A stretch of DNA of 33,373 nt from Steroidobacter sp. Its GTDB lineage: Bacteria; Pseudomonadota; Gammaproteobacteria; Steroidobacterales; Steroidobacteraceae. The stretch lies in contig NZ_JAEUPY010000934.1 in the NCBI RefSeq assembly GCF_016790065.1, positions 1-33,373 on the forward strand, read 5' to 3'. The translations under genes were made by a program, and so were the position numbers. How positions within the stretch are numbered: the stretch's first letter is position 1; every line of letters begins with the position of its first letter. The notes beneath the pieces were generated by a model. It worked only from the letters and a program-made list of their open reading frames with translations. It was not told the DNA's origin and searched no databases. Shown in pieces: positions 9,063-16,403 of this stretch.

Positions 9063-9332
9063 GATCGTGTCGCTATCTGCACATGCTTGATAACCGGAGA
9101 TTGAGCTCAAACGCAGGCTAGCTAACCGTCGTATCACCGAGGCTCGACTGATCCCATGACCCTCGCCCGGTACATTAGCAACCAGCGATGTAGCGACTGA
9201 CCAGGTTGCGCATCGCAGGCTGCAAGCCGCTTCTCCCCCTGGGCAAGCAGTCAAGTTAGCCCTCTCGTCGACGACCCTCACCGGCGACGAGGGGGACCTT
9301 TTCTCCTCGTCGCGGTTCGGTGGAGGTGAGCG
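9063..9332 (+). promoter_or_regulatory. Long leader of small protein A with three competing arms
   Basis: These 270 gene-free bases precede the 59-codon gene. Near the end, CCCTCTCGTCG (9260-9270) pairs with CGACGAGGGGG (9285-9295) over 11 positions (one G-U). TTTT follows at 9299-9302, giving a terminator-like hairpin. The same central arm CGACGAGG (9285-9292) can instead pair perfectly with CCTCGTCG (9305-9312), which lies past the T-run and just before the ribosome binding site GGAGG (9322-9326). The two folds exclude each other, as in an attenuator or riboswitch expression platform. The upstream 190 bases hold no clear gene. It could also simply be the terminator of the preceding regulator. 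Confidence 0.45.
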
Positions 9333-9512
9333 ATGTTGCAGTCGTGGTTGCACTGGCGGGCCGGCGTGGTCGCAGTGATTCGTTTCGACTTTCGCGATGT
9401 TCTACAGGATGTGAAGGACGCCGATATCGATTGGGACGCCTGGCGTCCGTTGTATGAAGAAGGCCGCACCCCCCAAGCGGCCGTGGATCGCGCCTTTCTG
9501 CGAGACCTGTAA
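9333..9512 (+). CDS. Small protein A, DWDAWRPLYE family (59 aa)
   Basis: A short gene begins with ATG 6 bases after a strong GGAGG site and ends with TAA. The product starts MLQSWLHWRAGVVAVIR and contains the core DIDWDAWRPLYEEGRTPQAA. The same core is present in the 65-aa product at 13670-13867 (DVDWDAWRPLYEQGLSPREA); the two can be aligned nearly end to end. No signal peptide or clear membrane segment is present, but the first ~25 residues are Trp-rich and amphipathic and could lie on a membrane surface. It sits 97 bases before mprF. I do not recognise the family. Conservation between two separate copies, at different codon usage, is the main argument that it is real. Confidence 0.8.
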   Translation: MLQSWLHWRAGVVAVIRFDFRDVLQDVKDADIDWDAWRPLYEEGRTPQAAVDRAFLRDL

Positions 9513-9609
9513 ACAGGCCGTCCGGCCAGTCGTGTCAATAACGTAATGTTCTGGTACCGGCCACGCGGCAAAATGCCGGGCTTCAGGGTCGAACAGGAAC
9601 CGACGCACA

Positions 9610-12165
9610 GTGGCCGAAGCGGCAGGCGGGGGCTGGGCAAGATGGCGCATCTGGTTGATCGCGGCGGGTGCCGGTCTGATCAGCCTGCTGCTGTTCGATG
9701 CTTTTCGTGTATTGCTTGCAGAAGTCCGGTTCTCCGAAGTCATGCGACAGATGGAAGCCGAGCCGTTGCAAGACTTGCTACTGGCCCTGCTGGCCACCGC
9801 GCTCAGTTATCTGATCCTCACCGGCTACGACCTCTCGGCGATGAAGTACGCCGAGGTGCGGATCAAGCGCTCCACCGTTCTGCTGACCTCATTCATCGCC
9901 TACGCGCTGGGTAATACCGTCGGTCTGGGAGTGCTGACCGGCGGCGCCGTGCGTATGCGCCTGTATACGGCGGCCGGCATCGACGCCAACAAGGTCGCGC
10001 AAGTCATCGCATTCAACGCCAGCGCGTTCACCTTCGGCACGGCGGCCTTCGGCGCGGCCGGCTTGTTGTGGGGCGCTGAAGGAGTCGCTCAGCTTGCACA
10101 CATGCCGGCCTGGCTGTTGCGAGTGATAGCGGGGGCGGTGCTATTGGCGGTGATCGCCTTCATTGCACTTTCTGCACGCCGTCGCGAAGTCATGGTCGCG
10201 TGGCGTTGGAAGGTGCGCTTACCGCCGGCCAAGCTGGCTGTGCAACAGCTGGTGATTTCGGCGCTCGATCTGCTCGCTTCGGCCGCTGCGCTGTGGTTTC
10301 TGCTGCCCGAAGGTGCGGTCGATCCAGCTGCTTTCATGGCGTGGTATTCGATTGCGCTGGTGCTGGGCATTCTGAGTCACGTGCCCGGCGGCTTGGGCGT
10401 CTTCGAAGCGGTGATTCTGCTTGCATGCGGCGACCGGGCGCCGGTGGAGCATGTGGTCAGCGCTCTGGTGCTCTATCGCGTCGTCTACTATTTGTTGCCG
10501 CTGGTAGTCGCGGCCATCTTGCTCGCGGCTTATGAAGTGCGTTCGGGCATCGCTGCTCCCATCGGGCGCGCCGCGGTTCGCCTGTCTCCGATGCTGTTGG
10601 CGACGATGACGTTCATCGCGGGTGGCTGGCTGCTCGTGTCGGGTGTGACGCCGGCGTCTGCACAGGCCACCGACATGCTGGCGTTGCAAGTGCCGTTGAC
10701 GTTGGTCGAAGCGTCGCACTTTCTCGGTAGCGTCACTGGCTTCGCGATGATCGTGATTGCTCGTGGCTTGTTACATCGTCTCGATGCCGCTTGGTGGTCC
10801 GCGTTCGTATTGGCATTGATTGCGGCGGTGCTCGCCATGCCCAAAGGGTTCGCGCTGATTCAGGCGTGCTATCTGATCTTGCTGGCGATTCTGTTGTATC
10901 TGTCGCGCGCTCAATTCGATCGACGCTCGGCGCTGTTTTCCAATCCGCTGCGGGGGGTGTGGTTGATCTCCGTGGTGTGGATGGTGGCAGCCACGGTGTT
11001 TCTATTGTTCTTCGTCTACCGCAGCGTCGATTACACCAATGAGTTGTGGTGGCAGTTCGAGTTCAACGCCAATGCGCCGCGCTCGTTGCGAGCCATGGTC
11101 GGCGTCGTGGTCGCGGGATTCGGCATCGCGCTTTGGCAGCTGTTGCGACCGTCGCCGGGTGAGCCGGACCTGCCGCCGCCCGAAGAGCTGGATAAGGCCA
11201 GCAGCATCGTGCGAGTGCAATCGTCGGCGGAAGCCAACCTCGCATTGATGGGCGATAAGCATTTGCTGTTCTCGACCCAGGGCAACGCTTTCATCATGTA
11301 TGGCCGGCAAGGGCGTTCCTGGATCTCGTTGTTCGATCCAGTGGGGCGGGCGGCGGAATGGCCCGAGTTGATCTGGCGCTTCATCGAACTGGCGACCGAT
11401 CACGGTGGCCGGCCGACTTTCTATCAAGTGCGCGGCGAATCGTTGCCGCTGTATCTCGACGCGGGCCTGCGAGCGTTCAAGCTCGGCGAGTACGCGTACG
11501 TGCAGCTACAAGAGTTCACGATCAAGGGGTCGAAGCGCTCGCATTTGCGACAGGCCATCAATCGCGGTGAGCGCGATGGGCTGGAGTTTTTTATCGCGCA
11601 GCCTGATGAAGTGGCGGCACTGCTGCCTGAATTGCGCGTCGTCTCGGATGCTTGGTTGGAAGGACAGGACACACGCGAGAAGGGCTTCTCGCTCGGCACG
11701 TTTCATCCGCCGTATGTGGTCAGGCAGCCGTTTGCGTTGGTGCGTCAGCATGGGCAGTTGGTCGCGTTCGCCAACCTGCTGACCACGCAAGTGAAGAACG
11801 AGGCCAGCATCGACCTGATGCGACAGCAGCCGTTGGCACCGGCCGGCACCATGGACTTCCTGTTCACCAAGCTCATGCTGCATTTCCAGGCCGAGGGTTA
11901 TCAGCGCTTCGGCTTGGGCATGGCGCCCATGTCGGGCATGGCCAGTCATGAGTTGGCGCCGCGCTGGCACCGCTTCGGGCGCTTGCTGTTCGATCACGGC
12001 GAAACGTTCTATAACTTCCGCGGCTTGCGCGGTTTCAAAGACAAGTTCGATCCAGTGTGGGAACCTCGCTACCTGGTTGCGGGCGGCGGGCTGACGCCGC
12101 TGCTCACATTGGCGGACGTCGCTGCGCTGATCGGCGGCGGCTTGCGAGGAATCATCGCGAAATGA
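9610..12165 (+). CDS. mprF: Bifunctional lysylphosphatidylglycerol synthase/flippase (MprF/LpiA)
   Basis: The 851-aa protein transfers an amino acid, usually lysine, from its tRNA to phosphatidylglycerol and flips the product to the outer leaflet. This lowers the negative surface charge and protects against cationic peptides or acid. Residues ~10-510 form about a dozen membrane segments with flippase-domain marks (ALGNTVGLGVLTGGAVRMRL, LSHVPGGLGVFEAVIL). Residues ~530-830 form the cytosolic DUF2156 synthase domain with ASIDLMR, MDFLFTKLM, FGLGMAPMSGM and YNFRGLRGFKDKFDPVWEPR. The GTG start at 9610 follows AGGA with long spacing. The stop overlaps the acvB-like start (ATGA). Lysine is assumed; alanine or another residue is possible. 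Confidence 0.95.
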   Translation: MAEAAGGGWARWRIWLIAAGAGLISLLLFDAFRVLLAEVRFSEVMRQMEAEPLQDLLLALLATALSYLILTGYDLSAMKYAEVRIKRSTVLLTSFIAYALGNTVGLGVLTGGAVRMRLYTAAGIDANKVAQVIAFNASAFTFGTAAFGAAGLLWGAEGVAQLAHMPAWLLRVIAGAVLLAVIAFIALSARRREVMVAWRWKVRLPPAKLAVQQLVISALDLLASAAALWFLLPEGAVDPAAFMAWYSIALVLGILSHVPGGLGVFEAVILLACGDRAPVEHVVSALVLYRVVYYLLPLVVAAILLAAYEVRSGIAAPIGRAAVRLSPMLLATMTFIAGGWLLVSGVTPASAQATDMLALQVPLTLVEASHFLGSVTGFAMIVIARGLLHRLDAAWWSAFVLALIAAVLAMPKGFALIQACYLILLAILLYLSRAQFDRRSALFSNPLRGVWLISVVWMVAATVFLLFFVYRSVDYTNELWWQFEFNANAPRSLRAMVGVVVAGFGIALWQLLRPSPGEPDLPPPEELDKASSIVRVQSSAEANLALMGDKHLLFSTQGNAFIMYGRQGRSWISLFDPVGRAAEWPELIWRFIELATDHGGRPTFYQVRGESLPLYLDAGLRAFKLGEYAYVQLQEFTIKGSKRSHLRQAINRGERDGLEFFIAQPDEVAALLPELRVVSDAWLEGQDTREKGFSLGTFHPPYVVRQPFALVRQHGQLVAFANLLTTQVKNEASIDLMRQQPLAPAGTMDFLFTKLMLHFQAEGYQRFGLGMAPMSGMASHELAPRWHRFGRLLFDHGETFYNFRGLRGFKDKFDPVWEPRYLVAGGGLTPLLTLADVAALIGGGLRGIIAK

Positions 12166-13502
12166 GGTTGTATCGCTGCTGGTATGTGGTGCTGCTGGTG
12201 GTGTTCGGGCCGGACGCGCTGGCGGAAACGCTTTCGCATGGTCGCTTCGACAAGATCGCTGTGTATCGGCCGCAAGGCGAACCGCGACAGACTGTCTTGT
12301 TCTTCTCCGGCGAGCGCGGCTGGTCCACTGAGTTGGAGCCCATCGCTCAATCGCTCGCGCGCCAGGGTGCGTTGGTCGCCGGCATCGACGCGCCGGCATT
12401 CTTTCGTAATCTGGAGAAAGACGGTGGCAACTGTGTTTCGCCCGATGGCGACTTGGAGAATCTAAGCCACTTCTTGCAAGCCTACTATCGACTGCCAACT
12501 TATCGACCGGCTTTGCTGATCGGTGAGCGCACCGGCGCGGAGTTCGTGCATGCGATGTTGGCGCAGGCGCCGGCCGGCACGTTCGGCGGTGGCATCTCGT
12601 TGGGCTTCTGTCCGATGCGCAATTTGAAGAAGCCATTGTGTCCGTCGAGCAAAGCGGCGACGGCTCCGCCACTCAGTGCGCCCTGGATGGTCTTGCAGGG
12701 AGTCAACGATCGTCAGTGCCGGGATGCGGCCAAAGGATTTTTGGCCAAGGTGAAGCAAGCCGAAATCGTCGCGGTCGCGGGTGACGACTATGGCGACGGC
12801 GACTTCCACACTTGGGAACCGCAATTCGCAGCTGCCTTTCAACGCCTGGCAGCGCGTACTCGCGGACTGCCGCCAGTGAATGCCGCCGAGTTGAAGGACC
12901 TGCCCATCGTCGAAGTGCCAGCCACGGGCAAGAGCGACGACACGCTCGCGGTCCTGATTTCCGGCGATGGTGGTTGGGCCGGCATCGATAAAGAATTGGC
13001 AGCCGCGTTGTCCAAGCAAGGCATGCCGGTGGTCGGCCTGGATTCGTTGCGCTACTTCTGGAAAGCACGCACGCCCGAGAGCACGGCTGCTGACGTGGAT
13101 CGACTGTTACGCCACTACATGAGCGCGTGGAAAAAACAGTCGGTGTTGTTGATCGGCTTTTCGCAAGGCGCCGACGTGATGCCGTTCGTGGTGAATCGCT
13201 TGCCGGCCGCGACGCGCGAGCGCTTGCGCCTGGTGGGTCTGCTGTCGCTGTCGCAGACCGCGGTCTTCGAGTTCCATTTACAGAACTGGCTGGGCGCAGA
13301 CAAAGGCGCAATTCCGGTCGCGCCGGAGCTTTTGAGAATGAAAGGCGTTCGCGGTCTGTGTGTGTATGGTGCCGATGAAACAGATTCGCTGTGCGCACAG
13401 CCGGCCGCCAAAGCGTTGCAAGTAGTGAAACTTAGTGGCGGTCATCATTTCGATGGCAACTATGCCAACCTCGCCTCGTTGCTCTTGAGCCACATGCACT
13501 AA
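12162..13502 (+). CDS. acvB: AcvB/VirJ-family serine hydrolase, exported
   Basis: The 446-aa product has a signal peptide (cleavage likely after ALA at ~21) and two related alpha/beta-hydrolase halves. The C-terminal half is the VirJ domain (~260-446) with ISGDGGWAG, nucleophile motif GFSQGAD (Ser334) and the final GGHHF (428-429). The first half repeats the pattern (FFSGERGW, GIDAPAFF), but the nucleophile position reads GERTG with Thr, so it may be inactive. In Agrobacterium, AcvB hydrolyses lysyl-PG and acts against LpiA/MprF. The 4-base overlap with mprF fits that partnership. The start at 12162 is preferred to an open-frame extension to 12057 because it gives the signal peptide and the coupled ATGA. 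Confidence 0.92.
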   Translation: MRLYRCWYVVLLVVFGPDALAETLSHGRFDKIAVYRPQGEPRQTVLFFSGERGWSTELEPIAQSLARQGALVAGIDAPAFFRNLEKDGGNCVSPDGDLENLSHFLQAYYRLPTYRPALLIGERTGAEFVHAMLAQAPAGTFGGGISLGFCPMRNLKKPLCPSSKAATAPPLSAPWMVLQGVNDRQCRDAAKGFLAKVKQAEIVAVAGDDYGDGDFHTWEPQFAAAFQRLAARTRGLPPVNAAELKDLPIVEVPATGKSDDTLAVLISGDGGWAGIDKELAAALSKQGMPVVGLDSLRYFWKARTPESTAADVDRLLRHYMSAWKKQSVLLIGFSQGADVMPFVVNRLPAATRERLRLVGLLSLSQTAVFEFHLQNWLGADKGAIPVAPELLRMKGVRGLCVYGADETDSLCAQPAAKALQVVKLSGGHHFDGNYANLASLLLSHMH

Positions 13503-13669
13503 ACGGTGCCAGGTGGAGACGCGCAATCGGCTTGCGGTACGCTCGGTCGGCAGTCCCCGGTGACCCTCCTAGAGACCAAGGGTGACGGGAACTGCAGACA
13601 CCCTGAAGCGTTACTTGGCGCGCGGGCGCACAGCGGCGCCTGACCGGATGAGTCCGGGGAGCGAAGACG
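13503..13669 (+). promoter_or_regulatory. Structured leader of small protein B
   Basis: This 167-base stretch has no gene. GCAGT (13550-13554) pairs with ACTGC (13591-13595), CCC (13555-13557) with GGG (13587-13589), and ACCCT (13563-13567) with AGGGT (13579-13583), giving one long hairpin with an internal loop. A second hairpin, CCGGA-TGAG-TCCGG (13644-13657), overlaps the first bases of the ribosome binding site GGGGAG (13656-13661). The first hairpin and the leader of small protein A share a GACCCTC...AGGG(T/G)GAC pattern, which is suggestive but short. Confidence 0.35.
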
Positions 13670-13867
13670 ATGAACAACAACGCGGACACGACCACTTGGT
13701 ACGAATGGCAAGGGGCCGTGGTGAACTTGATCAGGACCGATCTCAGCGAAGTGCTGACTGAAGTCGGCGAGCAAGACGTAGATTGGGACGCGTGGCGCCC
13801 GCTCTACGAACAAGGTTTGTCGCCGCGAGAAGCGGTGGCTGATGCGTTCCTGCTGTTACCGTCGTAA
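13670..13867 (+). CDS. Small protein B, DWDAWRPLYE family (65 aa)
   Basis: ATG follows GGGGAG at 8 bases; the product is 65 aa and acidic. It contains WYEWQGAVVNLIRTDLSEVL and then DVDWDAWRPLYEQGLSPREA. The first part matches small protein A (WLHWRAGVVAVIRFDFRDVL) and so does the second, so the two are paralogues with a longer N-terminal tail here. It lies 167 bases after the acvB-like gene, so the two paralogues bracket mprF-acvB. Function is unknown. A role in controlling or sensing the lipid-modifying pair is a guess from position only. Confidence 0.8.
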   Translation: MNNNADTTTWYEWQGAVVNLIRTDLSEVLTEVGEQDVDWDAWRPLYEQGLSPREAVADAFLLLPS

Positions 13868-13930
13868 CAGCCGTCATAACACTTATGCTCGGCGGCCCAT
13901 GGTAACTGGGCACGCTGGGTCCAATACTTC

Positions 13931-13952
13931 CAGCTCTGTCACTGCGGAGCTG
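13931..13952 (+). promoter_or_regulatory. Hairpin over the ribosome binding site of the dioxygenase gene
   Basis: CAGCTC (13931-13936) and GAGCTG (13947-13952) form a perfect 6-bp stem with a 10-base loop. The 3' arm takes up most of the GGAG site used by the GTG start at 13957. It may be chance. Confidence 0.25.
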
Positions 13953-13956
13953 TAGA

Positions 13957-14739
13957 GTGAGTGCAACCCCACGTCTGCCGGCGATCTTTTTCGGGCATGG
14001 CAATCCCATGAACGCGCTGGCCGACAATGTATACACGCGAGCCTGGCGGCAGACCTGCGCCGCTTTGCCCAAGCCGCGAGCCGTGCTGTGTGTGTCGGCG
14101 CATTGGTATGTGCCGTATACAGCAGTCACCGCCATGCCGAAGCCGAAAACCATTCACGACTTCGGTGGCTTTCCACGCGAGCTTTTCGAATACCAGTATC
14201 CCGCGCCGGGCAGTCCCGACGTTGCGGTTGAAGTTCGCGAGCTGCTCGGTCCGCAAGTGCGCTTGGACGATGTGTGGGGCCTGGATCACGGCGCCTGGGG
14301 TGTGCTGTGTCACTCGTATCCTGATGCCGATGTGCCGGTCATTCAATTGAGCATCGACGAGACGCTCACCGCTCAACAGCACTACGAACTTGGCGGCAAG
14401 CTGGCAGCGTTACGGGATCGCGGCATCCTGATCGTCGGCAGCGGCAACATCGTTCACAACCTGCATGCCTATGGCTGGGGACGACGAGTGGTCGAGCCGT
14501 ATGACTGGGCCGTTCGCTTCGAGCAGCAAGTGCGTGCGTCGCTGCTGGCGGGTGATCATCAGCCGCTGATCGACTACGAACAGTTGGGGAAGGATGCGGC
14601 GCTCTCTGCGCCGACGCCTGAGCACTACTTGCCGTTGCTCTACGTTCTGGGTGCGCGCTTGCCGGGCGACACCGTCAGCTTCCCGGTGGATGGCGTCGAC
14701 GGCGGTTCGATCTCGATGCTGTCAGTGCAGCTTTCTTGA
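13957..14739 (+). CDS. ygiD: Extradiol dioxygenase, YgiD / 4,5-DOPA dioxygenase family
   Basis: The 260-aa protein belongs to the LigB-like class III ring-cleaving dioxygenases. Family motifs are FFGHGNPMNAL (His14), CVSAHWYVP (His49), TIHDFGGFP, YPAPGSP, GLDHGAWGVL and GSGNIVHNL; the histidines are the usual zinc or iron ligands. E. coli YgiD cleaves L-DOPA, but the natural substrate here is unknown. The GTG start at 13957 follows GGAG. The gene is monocistronic by appearance and ends 14 bases before a long hairpin terminator. Confidence 0.92.
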   Translation: MSATPRLPAIFFGHGNPMNALADNVYTRAWRQTCAALPKPRAVLCVSAHWYVPYTAVTAMPKPKTIHDFGGFPRELFEYQYPAPGSPDVAVEVRELLGPQVRLDDVWGLDHGAWGVLCHSYPDADVPVIQLSIDETLTAQQHYELGGKLAALRDRGILIVGSGNIVHNLHAYGWGRRVVEPYDWAVRFEQQVRASLLAGDHQPLIDYEQLGKDAALSAPTPEHYLPLLYVLGARLPGDTVSFPVDGVDGGSISMLSVQLS

Positions 14740-14753
14740 GATCCAGATAAAGA

Positions 14754-14787
14754 GACAGCCCGATGTGTTGATCCACATCGGGCTGTC
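14754..14787. terminator. Bidirectional hairpin terminator
   Basis: GACAGCCCGATGTG and CACATCGGGCTGTC form a perfect 14-bp stem with a 6-base loop (14768-14773). It lies between the plus-strand dioxygenase and the convergent minus-strand DUF4168 gene. On the minus strand it is followed by TCTTTATCT, a moderate U-tract; on the plus strand there is no U-tract. Confidence 0.75.
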
Positions 14788-14857
14788 GGTGTGCAAGAAA
14801 GCCGAGCTCTCCACTTGCGTCAATGTAGATGGAGAACCGCGCATGCCGGGTGACGGA

Positions 14858-15271
14858 TTAGCCGCCGCCCTGACGTTCCTGCAACTTCGCAGCGACGCGC
14901 TCGCGCACGTCCGCATTAGCCGTCATCGTCTCGACGATTTGATTGAACTCGTCGACCTTCAAACCGGACTTTTCCACCGCTGCGATCATCTGCGACTCTG
15001 CAGTGGCCTTCACTTGATCCGCTTGCGCAGGATCTTTGGCGGTCTGCAGCTGCGAAGCGGCCTTTTCCTGGATGGTCTGGACCGCGACATACGCATCGGC
15101 GAATTGCTCGATCTTCTGATCGCTTATGTTCGCGGCCGGAGCAGAACTGGTTTCAGGCGCTTCAGTGGCCTGAGGGGTGGGTTCTTCTTGCACCTGGGCC
15201 CATGCCGCAGAGGCCATGCAGGTGCTGGCTGCGAACAGCGCGGAGTAGAGCAGGTTGGTACGTAAACTCAT
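14858..15271 (-). CDS. Secreted DUF4168 protein
   Basis: The 137-aa protein has a signal peptide (SALFAASTCMASAAWAQ, cleavage likely after AWA at ~25). A low-complexity Pro/Glu/Thr/Ala linker follows, then a helical DUF4168 domain (~45-130; KIEQFADAYVAVQTIQ, GLKVDEFNQIVETMTANADV, RVAAKLQ). DUF4168 proteins are periplasmic, and their role is not established. The start is supported by AGGAG 6-10 bases upstream on the minus strand. It converges on the shared 14754-14787 hairpin. Confidence 0.87.
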   Translation of the reverse strand: MSLRTNLLYSALFAASTCMASAAWAQVQEEPTPQATEAPETSSAPAANISDQKIEQFADAYVAVQTIQEKAASQLQTAKDPAQADQVKATAESQMIAAVEKSGLKVDEFNQIVETMTANADVRERVAAKLQERQGGG

Positions 15272-15381
15272 GGAGGGTCTCCTCGTCTTGCGGCAATCAC
15301 TGGATTTTGAATACCGCTGGCGCCGACGAGGTTCCCCTCACCTGTATTTTTTGAAAATCGCTGTCGTCAGCTGCCGACGTG

Positions 15382-16365
15382 TCAGGCGTTCTTGACCATC
15401 GACAGCACTTGACCCGCATCCAATGTATTGGCCTTGTGCTGGATCTCTGACGAGTATTGACCTTGAATTTGTTTCGCTTGGCCGAGTAACGACTGATACG
15501 TCTGTTGGATCAGCGCCGTATTCATTTGCCGGCCGCCGGCGTAATAACGTTTCGCGAGTTGACCGAGCGCGTATGTCGTTGCAAAGGAAAGCGCTGCGCC
15601 TGCAGTTGCACGACCGAGACCGCGGCCGAGTCCGCCGGCAACACTGCCAAGCAAACCGCCGAGCAGCTTGCGACCGAACTGTTCGACGTACTGCGACGTG
15701 AGGCCGACACCAGCGGTCGCCAGAAACTCACGGATGTGACCTTTGTCGAGCTGCACTCCGTAAGCTTGACCGATGCGATACACGAGCTTGATCTGCAGCG
15801 GAATGATGGCCATGGTCGCGAGCGACTGTGGCAACAACTCGATGGCGCCGTTGACGATGGAGTGATTCAGAATGTACTTGTCGAGTTCGGCGTCCGACAT
15901 GGTCGCTTGTCTCACAGCGCCGCCGGCCGGTTGCGCGGTGGACGTCGCTGCTGCTGCGGGCACAGCGACCGGTACATTGGGCAGCGGCGCATCTGCAAGC
16001 GCAGCGGCTTCATTGTCTACGGCTTGGGCTTGTTGAGCGTCGAGGCTGAGCGCGACTCGCAGCTCTTGCAGAAACTTCTGTTCGGCCGGGCTGGCGACTG
16101 CATCGGCATCGCAAACACAGACGGCCATTTCATACGCAAGCTGTCGATGCGTTGGATCGCTGAGCGCAGTGGCGGCCTGCGATACGTTGACTCGTTTGAG
16201 CAGCACGCTCTGATAGAGCTGAGCCAGTTGCGGCGCGCCGGCTTCGCCGGCCAAAGAGTCGGCGATGCGTTTGATCTCTTCGCGCTCGCGGTCGTCCTTG
16301 GCGCCGTCGGCGAATGCAGCGAGCAAGGCAATGGTCAGGACGGCTTCTTGTTCGCGGGCATTCAT
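15382..16365 (-). CDS. TerB-like / DUF697-like protein with glycine-rich segment
   Basis: The ~327-aa protein has two parts. The N-terminal ~120 residues (LTIALLAAFADGAKDDREREEIKRI, ADAVASPAEQKFLQEL) are an acidic, helical TerB-type domain. The C-terminal part (~160-325; NHSIVNGAIELLPQSLATMA, IIPLQIKLVYRIGQAYG) resembles DUF697. A glycine-rich hydrophobic run (LLGGLLGSVAGGLGRGLGRA) may associate with membrane. TerB domains are linked to metal or tellurite stress. ATG at 16365 is chosen because AGGTGAG lies just upstream; a GTG at 16374 would add three residues. Confidence 0.8.
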   Translation of the reverse strand: MNAREQEAVLTIALLAAFADGAKDDREREEIKRIADSLAGEAGAPQLAQLYQSVLLKRVNVSQAATALSDPTHRQLAYEMAVCVCDADAVASPAEQKFLQELRVALSLDAQQAQAVDNEAAALADAPLPNVPVAVPAAAATSTAQPAGGAVRQATMSDAELDKYILNHSIVNGAIELLPQSLATMAIIPLQIKLVYRIGQAYGVQLDKGHIREFLATAGVGLTSQYVEQFGRKLLGGLLGSVAGGLGRGLGRATAGAALSFATTYALGQLAKRYYAGGRQMNTALIQQTYQSLLGQAKQIQGQYSSEIQHKANTLDAGQVLSMVKNA

Positions 16366-16403
16366 CGAGCTCACCTATTCGTCGGTTGCGTTGCTGGGCT
16401 CCT

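Noticed and set aside
9156-9200. 14-codon frame starting ATG in leader A as a possible leader peptide
   Set aside because: No ribosome binding site, no run of one amino acid, and no position next to the competing hairpins.
9513-9609. Possible promoter or terminator between small protein A and mprF (GGCCG/CGGCC repeat)
   Set aside because: The stem has only a 2-base loop, with no T-run and no convincing -35/-10 pair.
12057-12161. Upstream extension of the acvB-like gene
   Set aside because: It would overlap mprF by over 100 bases and bury the signal peptide; ATG at 12162 fits translational coupling.
11506-12672. 388-codon antisense frame across the mprF-acvB junction
   Set aside because: It spans two well-supported coupled genes and encodes Arg/Ala/Pro-rich low-complexity sequence with no family marks.
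13644-13668. Hammerhead-ribozyme-like string (GGATGAGTCC...GCGAAG) before small protein B
   Set aside because: It lacks the CTGATGA core, the CGAAAC end and a stem II that pairs; the CCGGA/TCCGG hairpin explains the bases better.
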